Positions 33,301-41,535 are shown, counted from the first letter of the stretch. The stretch: DNA of 64,000 nucleotides from Lepeophtheirus salmonis (GCF_016086655.4 NC_052132.2:7132805-7196804); one strand, 5' to 3'. The notes: generated by a model from the sequence alone, not told the origin. A program made the numbers and translations.

Positions 33301-35478
33301 TTTTTCTTGTCTTCTCATAGTATATAACACATACTGGGTTTTTGTTAAAATCGCATTTTGTGTATGTTACGGGCAATGTAGGAAATCAAGTATTGTTATG
33401 TAAAATGATTGTGGGTAATTTGATAATTAAACAATTCATTGCTAGCAATTTTATCATTTAGGATTTGATTATGATACAATTTCATTGTTGTGCAAGTGAA
33501 CCACTGGTCTAATAGATGGATCATTACTCACCACCACCAGTTCCTTGAGCATCAAGGACCCTCGTTATTCACACAACGTGACAATTTCTTATCAAACAAT
33601 AGTTGATTGTCTGAATACAATATAAATTTCAATGAAAATACAATAGATTGTTTAACTCCTTGGAATTAAATTTAATCATAATCAAATTATTTACAAATGC
33701 TTGCTTGAAAAAAAAATCAAATATTCCAATTAAAGGAACTTAAAAAAATGTTTTAAATGTGGGGTGACCTGGATTAGTAATTTAACTGTTAAAAAAAATC
33801 TAAAACATTTTCTATAATTAGATTGAATTAATCTAAAATGTTTTCCCAAAAATTAGGTGATCACGAGTAAAAAGAAACCCCACATATTCAAAATAAATAT
33901 TTTTTTTTTGCAGTAGAACATGCCAAAATGCTTTTTGATTTTGCTTCAGACATAAAAAAACACTATTTATAGATTCACAATAAAAGTTTCAACAATAAAA
34001 TAAATAATAATTAAACAAATATTAGGCCCATAAATTTTATTTGAAAAATTGAAATGTTCTTCATTTGAGGTACATATATTATGTAAATTGGAGATTTTAT
34101 GGTGAAATATATATTATCCAATAATTAGTTTTTACAACTACAATAGGATGATGAACTTCTACTTATAAATGAAACTAAGATATATTATATACTTTTCCCC
34201 TTCCAATTGTATTATAATCATACAGAAATCAAGGAGATAAATACTTTAAAATGTATATATGGAATTTTGTTCCATTTTCAGATACCGTTATGGGGATCAC
34301 TCTTAACATCAAAAATATATTATTCTGTCTAAAACAGAACCTCTACACCTTTTACATCAGTTTCTCACCTTTGCTGCAAGAGAAGTATGAGGTTTTTCCA
34401 TAAGATCCCATAGAAACTTTTGGTAGTTGACACATTTATTTGATCCTTTCCATTCTTCCTGATCTTCATTACGAATATCACGAGCCTCTTTTTTCATTTC
34501 TTCAATGACATGATCCTTCCGAGCGTTAAATTTATTCTGACAACATGATTCAAAATACACTTCATCGATGCCCCAATAATCTAAATCTTCAGAAAAGGCC
34601 ATCACACAAATTTCATCGACCACATGAAGACTTCCTGTACGATAAAAGTTTAGAACAGATTTAAAACCTCGCGGCTGTCGATCAAAGAAAAATTCATTGT
34701 CTGTTAAGGAGTAAGAATCGCAGCACTGTGTTTGAAGGGCAAATAAGGAGTTAATCAGATATTCATTTTATCCTTCATTATTTAGAATTTAATTTTCCAT
34801 AAGATGAAAATAAAGAGATAAGTTAAAAAAACATTAAATTGAATTTAAATCATTTTTGTCTGAAGGAAAGGAGGAGTAAATGAATGGATAAAGAATATTC
34901 TAGCTTCCCTTCAAAATTTCTTGATGAGTAGTTGCATTGAAGAGCTTATTTAGCCTAGAACGTGGAAATCTAGACAAAGTAGACCAAAGCACTTCGTGTC
35001 GCTCACCTCCAACATTTAAGATCGTTCTTTTGTTCAACTTTCGGAACTTTGATATAGCAGTAGGATCCGCGGCCATCTTGGTGTATTTTATTCTAGAGAT
35101 TGAATTTGCAGAATCTGTTCCCGAAGAGGCACTCTCAAGTGATTTGCTCATTTTATGTTCCAAATCCTCTATATGAGAAGACATGTTGATTATTTTATCA
35201 TCTAATTTCCTTAATTTAGATTTAACTTCAGGAGACAGAGAGGAGATGAGGTTGAAAAGAAGGCGAATTTGTCGATCTGACGAAAGATCAAAAAAGTCAT
35301 TATCATTCACCGAATCCTTATTCTCTTCTTTAGTGGAGGAGGAGGAAGAAGGATTCAAATTTTTTGAGTTCATGTTAGGGGCAGTGGTTGCTGTGAGATG
35401 AATTGATTGAATAGATGCAGTGGATTCGGCCCTTGTTTGGCTCTTTTCATCCTCTTTATCCCCTGAGGGATCACTCAT
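14502..35478 (-). CDS. Shab: Shab/Kv2-type voltage-gated potassium channel, five coding exons joined
   Basis: A delayed-rectifier K+ channel subunit that should form plasma-membrane tetramers. Coding exons are 35478-34909, 34725-34369, 19594-19411, 18090-17659 and 14752-14502; joined they make 1794 bases, 597 residues plus stop, with all phases matching. Seen: a polar N-terminus (1-150), T1/BTB domain (about 151-290) with HX5CX20CC as in non-Shaker Kv channels, S1 (about 310-330), S2 (350-370), S3 (382-402), S4 with [21 protein letters not shown]5 (450-472), the TVGYGD filter (498-503) and S6 with PIPIIVNNF. The last motif and FAEKE after S5 point to Shab rather than Shaw, Shal or Shaker. The start is supported by an in-frame TAG nine bases upstream. 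Odd points are the GG donor of intron 1, a 14.8-kb transposon-filled intron 2 and a C-tail of only about 60 residues after S6. An alternative C-terminal exon outside this window cannot be excluded. Confidence 0.93.
14753..17658 (-). other. Kv2 intron 4 (2.9 kb)
   Basis: This intron lies between the pore exon and the S6 exon. It is AT-rich and unannotatable apart from a GC-richer patch at about 16890-17090 with partly open reading in several frames that I could not match to anything, and a short TTGATT-type hexamer run near 16566-16588. Confidence 0.8.
17659..18090 (-). CDS. Shab: Kv2 coding exon 4: S3, S4, S5, pore and filter
   Basis: Encodes the end of codon 371 to the first base of codon 515. 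It starts at [11 protein letters not shown] (family: a KWKFFKG-type motif before S3), and runs through S3, a voltage sensor with five Arg and one Lys at three-residue spacing followed by ARHS, the S4-S5 linker, S5, the pore helix FWWALITM and the filter [17 protein letters not shown] in the turret follows the Kv2 pattern. The acceptor is AATATAG|GTG and the donor TTG|GTAATT. No residue essential for conduction is missing. Confidence 0.95.
18091..19410 (-). other. Kv2 intron 3 (1.3 kb)
   Basis: This intron lies between the S2 and S3 exons. Its Kv2-distal part is plain AT-rich sequence. The stretch 18166-18653 is a copy of the GC-tipped AT-rich repeat listed separately. Confidence 0.85.
18166..18653 (+). 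repeat. GC-tipped AT-rich dispersed repeat, copy 2
   Basis: Starts with CAGGGGCGTCCGCAAGG, has the GTAGCCCCCCCCC block, then about 400 bases of AAATTAAATTTTT-like sequence. It ends in CCTACGGACTCCCTG, an imperfect inverted match of the start. The CAGGGGCG tip resembles hAT-type ends. I found no matching 8-bp target duplication. Confidence 0.55.
19411..19594 (-). CDS. Shab: Kv2 coding exon 3: S1, S1-S2 loop and S2
   Basis: Encodes residues 310-370 and the first base of codon 371. S1 is [20 protein letters not shown], then comes a short His-rich loop ([14 protein letters not shown]), then S2 around [19 protein letters not shown]. The acceptor is CTTTCTTTCAG|ATT and the donor CTG|GTGAAT, leaving phase 1. 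Readable coding past the donor is absent from the family, which supports the cut. Confidence 0.93.
20340..20950 (+). pseudogene. Mariner (Hsmar1/cecropia-like) transposase relic
   Basis: Readable blocks in order are [73 protein letters not shown] and [13 protein letters not shown]. They match the linker, second helix-turn-helix and first catalytic Asp (DETW) of the mariner group that includes Hsmar1. The rest of the catalytic domain is missing. It carries a recent 62-bp internal tandem duplication. Confidence 0.75.
20494..20617 (+). repeat. 62-bp tandem duplication within a mariner relic
   Basis: Units 20494-20555 and 20556-20617 are identical except for CCGGAC versus CCAGAC. The unit length is not a multiple of three, so it breaks the reading frame. 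Near-identity in an otherwise eroded relic means the duplication is much younger than the relic, or an assembly artefact. Confidence 0.9.
21090..21240 (+). repeat. Diverged dispersed repeat, partner at 28.65 kb
   Basis: Shares TTTAAATTGCATTTTCT, then AAATTATAAGCACATATTTG and AAAATAAAATA-like words with 28640-28760, same orientation. Confidence 0.45.
22795..23890 (-). pseudogene. Nearly full-length DD37D mariner transposase, frameshifted
   Basis: Minus-strand blocks in order: [11 protein letters not shown] (start region), [77 protein letters not shown], then the segment before the third catalytic Asp ([20 protein letters not shown]) and the C-terminus ending EGGHIE. Thirty-seven residues separate the expected second Asp from the third. 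Several frameshifts break it and the second Asp region is damaged. Inverted repeats could not be fixed. Confidence 0.8.
23985..24420 (+). repeat. Old direct repeat G, copy 1, with 34-base poly-A
   Basis: Shares with 25870-26250: CTCTTTTTTTAA, then ACATTTTCCAAGGAAAAAC (copy 2: ACATTTCCTAAGGAAAAAC), ATTTATCC, TGCTTGGACAA and TTGTACAA. A run of 34 A at 24266-24299 interrupts only this copy. Confidence 0.6.
24700..24985 (-). repeat. GC-tipped AT-rich dispersed repeat, copy 3
   Basis: Runs of AAAAATTAAATTTTTT-like sequence end in TTTGCGGACCCCCCCGG, the reverse of the start of copy 2 (GTCCGCAA). Orientation is opposite to the copy at 18.2 kb. Confidence 0.5.
25000..25865. other. Intronic spacer, nothing recognised
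   Basis: AT-rich intron sequence between two old repeats. No feature supported. Confidence 0.4.
25870..26250 (+). repeat. Old direct repeat G, copy 2
   Basis: Partner of 23985-24420 in the same orientation, without the poly-A run. Confidence 0.6.
26793..27047 (-). pseudogene. Possible copy 3 of the unrecognised repeat-encoded protein
   Basis: An 84-codon frame reads [14 protein letters not shown], then [20 protein letters not shown] and GADVIMYY. Sixteen of 28 residues from ARY to YY match copy 2 at 5.9 kb (ARYSAFSLRIPDVSGYGW, QYGADLVRYY), and LKALIASK resembles SKALIASR of copy 1. The peptide between these blocks is shortened. The match is by eye. A short hydrophobic tail follows and may be chance. 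Confidence 0.4.
27360..27900 (+). repeat. Diverged duplication F, copy 1
   Basis: Matches 28080-28600 at an offset of about 715 bases: AAGATTCAAAG, TGTTGAAGATAGGAATAA, TTTAAAGTTGAAAA, AGGTGCTTT-like words, then GGNTATATTTATTTCC and, further on, TTAACTAGTCCTT-like words in the same order. Confidence 0.55.
28080..28600 (+). repeat. Diverged duplication F, copy 2
   Basis: Second copy of the duplication that starts at 27360, same orientation, many substitutions and small gaps. Confidence 0.55.
28640..28760 (+). repeat. Diverged dispersed repeat, partner at 21.1 kb
   Basis: Contains TTTAAATTGCATTTTCTTAA and AAATTATAAGCACATATTTG, shared with 21090-21240. Confidence 0.45.
29425..30260 (-). pseudogene. 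Decayed mariner transposase
   Basis: Minus-strand blocks: [20 protein letters not shown] then [14 protein letters not shown] (catalytic-core beta strands before the second Asp), [20 protein letters not shown] (the Asp of DSVPCH is the second catalytic residue), [10 protein letters not shown] (third Asp lost), and [20 protein letters not shown] before the C-terminus. Many frameshifts. A possible left end, AAAGGGTGTGGAAGCTATC, lies at 29427. No matching right end was found. Upstream sequence to about 30640 may be its eroded N-terminus. Confidence 0.7.
30708..30775 (+). repeat. Dispersed repeat family D, copy 1
   Basis: Carries GCTAGAATTATTTTTCTCAA and GAGTGTGGATTACATTT, closely matched at 47770 (plus) and at 59335-59395 (minus). 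Confidence 0.55.
31890..32020 (+). repeat. Dispersed repeat family A, partial copy
   Basis: Contains ATGCCGATCGTCAATTCTAT, CTGAGTCC, CTCTGCAGAAATTATCATG, CTTTTATGAGCACA and AATGTTCA in family order. Confidence 0.5.
32130..32655 (+). pseudogene. Decayed mariner transposase, C-terminal half
   Basis: Plus-strand blocks: [26 protein letters not shown], then [20 protein letters not shown] (the Asp of the family's QDGAPSHT is lost), [13 protein letters not shown] (third Asp retained) and [15 protein letters not shown]. This is the catalytic core and tail of a mariner enzyme. The N-terminal DNA-binding part is not visible. Confidence 0.7.
32660..34360. other. Intronic spacer, nothing recognised
   Basis: AT-rich intron 2 sequence up to the T1 exon. 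A short stretch near 32770-32830 (CTCATCTCTTATGAGTACTA) resembles part of repeat family A. Confidence 0.4.
34369..34725 (-). CDS. Shab: Kv2 coding exon 2: rest of T1 and T1-S1 linker
   Basis: Encodes residues 191-309 (119 codons, phase 0 at both ends). It carries [23 protein letters not shown] and the zinc-site spacing: His in SLHVVDEIC, five residues, Cys, twenty residues, then CC in [11 protein letters not shown] charged, probably helical stretch (about residues 260-283) links T1 to the membrane part. The exon ends at PHTSLAAK, matching the family's linker just before S1. The donor is AAG|GTGAGA, a normal site. Confidence 0.93.
34907..34908 (-). other. Probable non-canonical GG 5' splice site of Kv2 intron 1
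   Basis: The exon/intron boundary reads AAG|GGAAGC on the minus strand, the normal AAG|GTAAGT with G in place of T at intron position 2. T1 homology ends at the AAG codon and resumes at [15 protein letters not shown] after the acceptor at 34727-34726 (CTCCTTATTTGCCCTTCAAACACAG has the expected pyrimidine content). Only a cut after AAG keeps the frame. No GT occurs between the AAG and the last GT upstream, which would delete conserved T1 residues. The GC four bases further in would shift the frame. Confidence 0.75.
34909..35478 (-). CDS. Shab: Kv2 coding exon 1: N-terminus and start of T1
   Basis: Encodes residues 1-190. Residues 31-50 are Ser/Thr/Asn rich, about 85-115 is a charged, probably helical stretch ([15 protein letters not shown] and following), and the T1 domain starts at [15 protein letters not shown] (151-165). 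Homology to Shab runs unbroken to ATTHQEILK, directly before the end given here, so the exon must stop near 34909 although no GT lies there. The next bases, GGAAGC then TAG, would end the protein after two more residues if read through. The ATG at 35478 follows an in-frame stop, so the start is firm. Confidence 0.92.
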
Positions 35479-35504
35479 TTCCTTCTAATTTAATCGCCAA
35501 TGCA
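35479..35504 (-). other. Candidate Kv2 5' UTR segment behind an acceptor-like site
   Basis: On the minus strand a strong acceptor-like stretch (a run of T and C ending in TATAG) is followed by 26 bases and then the Kv2 ATG. This suggests that the 5' UTR is split and its first exon lies upstream. One donor-like site, TTTCAT|GTAAGA at 36061-36059, is a possible partner. Both are inference from splice-site appearance only. Confidence 0.35.
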
Positions 35505-36600
35505 CTATAAAAAAAGAAAAAAAAGATATATAATGTATTATACTAAATAATCAAGTGCAACATTTTTGCACTCATAAATATTAATTATAAGGAGAAAAAT
35601 ATTTTTTTAAATACAAGACGTCGAGAAAAAATGTATCCTCATCTTAAAATGATTTGAACAAGATATAGCAAAAATTATTAAATGTTCATTTTTGATAAAA
35701 ATTTAAACTAATTTTTATAATCAAATTAGTAGCCATCAGCTTTTAAGAGGTTGCGTATACTATTTAAAATAATATTTAGTTTATCGAGCGAGTTCTGACA
35801 AGTAAATAATAGTAAACACTCTATATTAGTATATTAATATTATATTGTGATAAGTTTTAGGTTTTCCCTTAAATTGAGAGTGAGCTAATAATTAATATCC
35901 CTTCAGAAATGCAATTACAAAGCCAAAAAGGGAGTTCCTGGTTCTTGTGCTTCACAGCGTATATTAACTTTGCACTTTGGAGATTAGCCACTTAATTTTT
36001 ACACCTATCCTTATATCATGAGGACGTTACAAGGAGCCAATCCCAGTGACTCAATCTTACATGAAAGTTTCTCCAGCCTTCTTCCTCTACCATCTTAAGG
36101 ATCGGAGTAATTTTTATACATTGGTACATTAAATGATAAGATGTCTCCAATCCAAGCGAAAAAAAATAAAATAGGTAGTAAAAATTATCATTTATAACAA
36201 TAAAAATGAGCCCCTTTTTTTGGATATAATAGGATTTTTTCTACTTCGTACTTAAAAGTATATAACAAGTTCAAACATGAATTTAGACGTCATATTTTTT
36301 TTTAAAACTTTATCATAGTAATACTGTTAAACACAATTAGATTTACAATAAAAAAAAAATGAAAATCAGATAGTAACTTAGATTTTACATTTTTGAAGAT
36401 TAAATAGTTTCATGGAGAACTTTTTGAGAAACTTATAAGAGTTACGGATTTTGAATAAATAAAAAAACATGTTTTAACATAATTATCCATCATTTGTTTA
36501 ATTTCATTCATAAGCTTCAATTTGCAGAATAATAGTACTACACAACCCACCTTAAAACTTATATTTTTAAGGACATAAGAAAATAATGAGTTTTCCTAAA
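35505..36600. other. Upstream region of Kv2, no recognised gene
   Basis: AT-rich sequence between the first Kv2 coding exon and the possible exon at 36.6 kb. A slightly GC-richer patch at 35930-36130 may include a non-coding exon. I see no promoter motif that I would defend. Confidence 0.3.
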
Positions 36601-36813
36601 TCACTTATTGTAAACAAAAAATAAGCAAAAACAACCAAGAAATAAGAGTGTCAACCCCAAAAACATGGAACAAGGCAGACCTATAATTTTGTAGCTATCA
36701 GCACGTGGAAAATCACCATCACAGGTTTCTAAAATGCTGGTTTTACCCATTCTACTGTGTACATGGAGACCGCAAGAGGCACACCAAAAGCTATAACAAG
36801 TCAATTCCAAAAG
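36601..36813 (-). CDS. Possible terminal exon of an unidentified membrane protein
   Basis: On the minus strand a good acceptor-like site (GGAATTGACTTGTTATAG) is followed by an open frame of about 62 codons: FWCASCGLHVHSRMGKTSIL, then TCDGDFPRADSYKII, then a strongly hydrophobic LTLLFLGCFCLFFVYNK and a stop. A Cys-rich luminal or outer part followed by a C-terminal membrane segment is the visible design. I do not recognise the family, no partner exon was found, and no polyadenylation signal is clear. A mariner fragment starts just upstream, so chance or transposon origin remains possible. Confidence 0.25.
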   Translation of the reverse strand, partial: LLELTCYSFWCASCGLHVHSRMGKTSILETCDGDFPRADSYKIIGLPCSMFLGLTLLFLGCFCLFFVYNK

Positions 36814-36823
36814 AATAGGTTAG

Positions 36824-37126
36824 GTGGAGCTTATTAAGGGCACCATCGAAGTTAAAAGAGATAAAGTGACCGTCAATGGCATTGTTTGTGAATTTGACTA
36901 CAGCAAGACCACCATGCACCGTTTGATGAAGCAAGACTTAAACCTTAATACATACCAGATAACTCCTTGTCATGGTTTCAAGCCTTTGGATCGAGTAAAG
37001 AGTGAGAACCAGTGCAAAATCATCCTCAGCTTGTTCGAAAACACTGACTCATGTCTAAGGTTGATAATTTTGGTAAGAATACAAAGCGTGCGAGGAGAAG
37101 AGAAGAAATACTTATGGCATCATTGA
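36824..37126 (+). pseudogene. Mariner transposase N-terminal fragment
   Basis: The frame reads IKGTIEVKRDKVTVNGIVCE, DYSKTTMHRLMKQDLNL, YQITPCHGFKPLDR. It aligns with the second helix-turn-helix region of the element at 51.35-52.28 kb (GKITVGGLFREFNFSRRAMD, RLIKKDLGLRVYKRTPHQAL, KPVDKEKR). It is therefore the same mariner subfamily. Neither end of the element is preserved. Confidence 0.65.
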
Positions 37127-37291
37127 TTAAATAATATACATCTTTTATCAAAAACGTTATCATTCCCGCCTTTATTTTTCAATATTAATATCATATTATT
37201 AAGGGTGATAATTTTGGTAAGAATAGAAAAGTCTATAGAGAACTGAATAAAATGCCTAAAATAACGTCGCCTTCTGTTTGGATTTCTGAAA

Positions 37292-37700
37292 ATGGAGGAC
37301 CAGAAATTTGGAAAATACTTACCGGATGAGAAACAGATGGTTTGTCGGATTTGTCGATATAAATGTGCCTTTAGTCCCCTGTCTAGAGTTACACGCCACT
37401 CATTATCCTCATCTCATATCAAGAGCAAGAATATTCATCTAAATAATCAAGTTAATGATGAATATATCAAGTCAGACTTTAACTTTCATCTCACAAAGAT
37501 GATTATTGCATGTAATATAACCTTATCCATTGCTAATCATCTATGTTAAAAAAATTTATGGAGAAACACACGGGTAAACCAATCCCTTCCCGAGGAACCT
37601 TCATTTAATTAATGGAGGATGTTGGTACTGATGTCATTTATAGAAATACATATAAAAATGTTTTGAGTCATCCACACCAAATGACGATCAAGTTATCATT
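37292..37700 (+). pseudogene. BED-finger, hAT-type transposase N-terminal relic
   Basis: Reads [20 protein letters not shown] and [11 protein letters not shown], a BED-like C-x2-C...H-x6-H finger, then [36 protein letters not shown] and EDVGTDVIYRN. The pattern 'MIIA...IPSRGT' is the region just before the catalytic core of hAT transposases. The frame is broken after residue 85 and the core is missing. This is a different subfamily from the relic at 6.3 kb. Confidence 0.5.
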
Positions 37701-37833
37701 AAAAAGTATTTACTAATGTCGAAATGGAACTCTGAATCTTGTACTATCTCACAGTAAGTATTCAATTTTTTTTAAATCTAACCATAAAATATGATTCTAT
37801 TTTAGCTAAACATATCAAGAATTATGATACACA

Positions 37834-38102
37834 ACTCAGTAAAGGGCAAAAACAACTGCTTAAATGGTCACAACAACGGGGGTAGTAGCTTTAGATGGTT
37901 TGCAACTAATTTGTCTGATGCTAGTTTCTTCGCTTAAAGACTTGGGTATGATAATTAGGGTTTCCAATATTATATAGTCAATAAATATTACTTTTTTATC
38001 ACTTAAGGATTAGCTATGGTTGATGGGATCCAAGAAATGGTGTTAAGAAAACTCATAAAAGGCAAAAACAACTGTTTAAATGGTCACAACAACGGGGGTA
38101 GT
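37834..38102 (+). repeat. Two copies of a 53-bp sequence, 216 bp apart
   Basis: Units at 37834-37887 and 38050-38102 share GGCAAAAACAACTG, then TTAAATGGTCACAACAACGG and GGGTAGT with only a few differences. They flank the decayed continuation of the hAT-type relic. Confidence 0.8.
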
Positions 38103-38109
38103 TACATTG

Positions 38110-39590
38110 GGTGTTGCATTATAATTAACAATTGTGTATATCCTTCATGATAATAGTATGTTGTTATACAAGCATAAATAATGGAGGGAAATATTTTTTG
38201 ATGCTCTTAATAAGGGGCAATATCGCCATACATTACTACATAATTAGCTTTTGCACTAAATCTTTACGATGGATTTAATTCTAACATTTTCTTTATTACT
38301 ATATTTATTGTCTAAATTTATGATTTTGACATTTACTTTATTATTAATAATTATTTAGATCTCATCCATTGAGATATATCTATCCTGTGCACAATTGTAT
38401 ATAGCAACTTCCACATTAGGAAAAAAGGGTGATGATCTTTTTTATTAAACTCCACGTCTGGCTTGTGTTTAGCGACTTAAAGTTATTACACATTTAACTA
38501 AATTCATTTCAGAACAAGGAAATATTATTTGGATCAATCTATTATTTCAGTATTCTGTATTTATAATTTATTGTTATTATTAGTTATATGATTACAATTG
38601 TTTAATTTTGTATATTTAACATAAATGTATGATGGTTTATCTTTTAGTATGTTGATTATATTTAATTTAAGCCTTCTTTTTTAAACTTTGAATTTCAAAT
38701 ATATTTCAAAATACTCTACTTTGTCGTTTCATTAGTTATTATTCTGAGAATATGGTTCATAATGAATTACAATTTTATGGAGTGTGAGTTTTCAAATCTA
38801 CTGTAACGTTGTAAGGATCGTCTGAAGCCTTGTATACATTAATCCAAATTTTATATATTCTTACTATAAAAACACATACATCTCGCAATCCTCTTTCTTC
38901 TCTTTGGAGTTAATTTAAATTGAGATTTAAACATCCAGATTTTTGAACTATATAATACTTTTGATAGCCAACGGGCATGGTGCATTGTACAGGATATCAT
39001 AAATTTAACTCATTGCTTACGAACATCACCATGAAAAATCATCACTAGTTCTAAGAATTCCTTATTATTGTCCCTTGGAAATATATTTTCAAGATGTTCG
39101 TGAGTGAAGTGTTCGTTACGAAAGTGCAAAATGGTCATCATTGTTCGTTAGCAAAGTGCCTTGTCCTATGTCTTCAACAAACATAGCCAACTTTGTATCT
39201 GCAATTCCGTATTCATATTTCGTTTTATTGAACAATTCCTAATTGTCTTTAAATCTTTAAAAAAATGGAACTTCGGGAGAAGATGTGCCACACAAACACT
39301 CTTGGAAAACAGTTCCAATAATTTATTCCATGATATGGTGCCTTGATGCAAACGAAAAGAGTTTTTTTCCATGTAACTTTTCAAGCAAGTCTTTTGTTCA
39401 GATTAGCAATCTACTGCGTAGTATGTCAATACAACGCATTGTTCTTAAATAAATTATGCATTCTAAGTTTGTTGTTATTTTAAATTTTCGAATGGTTAGG
39501 GTTTTACATTCAAAAATGTTCAATTTACAAATTTAGAACCGTTTTGAAAAATTAGAAGAAATCCTAAAATATTGCACATCCTTGTCCAAG
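38110..39590. other. Spacer, nothing recognised
   Basis: AT-rich without supported feature. Confidence 0.4.
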
Positions 39591-39595
39591 ACCTC

Positions 39596-39930
39596 AAAAG
39601 ACCTTGGAGGTCATTTCTTTATAAAACTAGCTCCTTATTTATTTTCATTACAACACTTTTAAGTTTGACACAATTTTTTGATTTATTTCATAAAAATTGG
39701 CTATACTGGTGTTTTCCACAAAAAAGGTCTTAAAAAGGTCACCAAAGTTAAGGTTATCAAAATAAACACTTTTTATTTATCTACGTAAAAAAATACGTAT
39801 TTGCAAATTGCACATACTGCTCATTAGTTGTGATACGCAGAGAAACAGACAGACAGGCAAAATGGCTATATTTCATTTAAATACTTTTATCGTTCTTTTA
39901 GACACGTAAAAAATAATTTATCATAAATAT
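39596..39930 (+). repeat. Dispersed repeat family C, single copy
   Basis: Shares GACCTTGGAGGTCAT, AAAAAGGTCACCAAAGTTAA, GTTTATCTACGTAAAAAAA-like words and AGAAACAGACAGACAGGCAA with the two arms of the foldback at 60.78-62.25 kb. Confidence 0.55.
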
Positions 39931-40789
39931 TTTAAAAAAACTTTTGATATAAGTTTAATTCATAAAAATTGTTCAAACTGCGTGAATCATATTTTTCTAT
40001 CAAAAGGAACGCATTCGAACCCTATTTTTTTTACTTGTTCACAAAAAGTAATTTTATTGGCACCCTATTCTATACTCTACGCACAATAAATACGCCTGAA
40101 CCCGCCAATCACAAGCGTTTGTAGCATACATTCACACCTATTCAATAATCCGATGTGACAAATAATGATCAAGATGTACTTAATTAAGAAAAAGAGGGCA
40201 GGGTTACGAAATTACTTTTTCCTCTATCTAATCTTTGATTATGTTGATCAAGTATATTAAATCTTATTATCAAAAACTATGAGATTTGCTTAAGTATGAT
40301 TTATGTCCACCACGTTCTCTTTTCTTTTTAATATGGCATACTAAGCTTTAACTACAACCTCTAGTTGCTATATTCCTATTGTTAAGAACAAATAGCCACC
40401 TAGCTCAAACACAAATCCTCCACAGGCCAACGCGCAGGCTTTACTTTATTATTCTTTTAAATTAATCAATAAAAAAGTAGATGAACTAGAGATACAATTA
40501 ATTAACACTCGAATATATCGAGTTTTGATTATTCGAATAAAAAAATTTCAAACAATATGTCATTTGGACTAGTTTGAGTAATGTTCAGCAACTGTTAATG
40601 TCAGTGAATTTGAGCTTTTTTAGTGCATGAAATAATCGAACCCAATGCTACGTAAAACACAATTTCTGATTTTTTTTTTTGTTTTTGAAAAATTATCTTA
40701 ATCAAATAAATGGGGATTAAAGCAAAAGCCTCACTATACAATGTACAAGAAAATATCAAGTAAAGATAGGGTGAAAAAAATATCGGTGA

Positions 40790-41160
40790 CCAGAAGTTTT
40801 TTTACAACTTGTAAACATTGGTATTTCTTGACGATGTAGCCGTTTCTCTGACCTAACACGCTATCATGATGGCAGCTCGGAACTAATCCGAAATTAATTC
40901 AAGGTGTCGCAGAGATTATTCTCTCAGACTTTGTAAACTTCAAAGTCAAGAGAGTTGAGGTAAAGGCTGGAGTTGGGCCTTCTGGAGTTAAGCCAAAAGG
41001 TACCTATATTGTAGCAAAATAAGTTTGGGCTTTCTTTGCTGTATGTGGCATGTAATGAACTTCTTGATGTTGTAGGAAGTTGGTATGGACAATGCTCTCT
41101 ACAAACTTATCGGTACTGATATCTGACATCGCACAAGCGTTTCTTTTCTTTTCGTTCCAC
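40790..41160 (-). pseudogene. Probable mariner transposase C-terminal relic
   Basis: The patch is GC-richer than its flanks. Minus-strand reading gives SDISTDKFVESIVHTNFLQH, then YMPHTAKKAQTYF (family: GAPCHTAKKAQ), then in another frame PNSSLYLNSLDFEVYK, which fits the [11 protein letters not shown] block with the third Asp kept, and finally GQRNGYIVKKYQ near the end. Assignment rests on two short motifs and is tentative. Confidence 0.4.
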
Positions 41161-41514
41161 TGATAGTTTTACTCTTAGAAACATGATATAATAATAACAA
41201 AAAAAAGTTACTTAATAAAACCTTGTAGTTGAAAATAACGGTAATTAAATGCTAATACAAGTTTAGGATACCCCATCTGTATATTGCAGAGTTTTATTTG
41301 CCTAAATTGATTTATCAAAAAGTTGTTAACGGGTAAAGCTATTTTTTTGTCTTGCACCCTGTATACAGCAGGAACGTTGTTGTTTAATATCAGTTATTTT
41401 GGGGATTTGATCAACACACACATTTTAAAATTTTCTTTCGAATGCATTTAATTGTATTTGCAAATTATATTTGTATGTGCATAGATACTTTTACATTAGG
41501 ATGGTCCGTATTTC

Positions 41515-41535
41515 TTTTTTTTTTTTTTTTTTTTT
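41515..41535. repeat. Poly-T run of 21 bases
   Basis: Simple homopolymer with no transposon 3' end recognised next to it. Confidence 0.9.

Larger units (their letters stand above)
19595..34368 (-). other. Kv2 intron 2 (14.8 kb), a transposon sink
   Basis: This intron separates the T1 exon from the S1-S2 exon. It contains mariner relics at about 20.3-20.95, 22.8-23.9, 29.5-30.3 and 32.1-32.65 kb, a possible relic of the unrecognised repeat protein near 26.9 kb, a copy of the GC-tipped AT-rich repeat (24.7-25.0 kb), a 34-base poly-A run at 24266-24299 and two old duplications (23.98/25.87 kb and 27.36/28.08 kb). The rest is AT-rich sequence where I see no exon. Confidence 0.85.

Noticed and set aside
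34903..34904. GC donor for Kv2 intron 1 instead of GG
   Set aside because: Cutting before this GC adds four bases and puts exon 2 out of frame with its strong homology.
34900..35478. Exon 1 read through to the TAG at 34900 as a complete short protein
   Set aside because: The T1 domain would be cut in half, and the missing half follows in frame 180 bases downstream.
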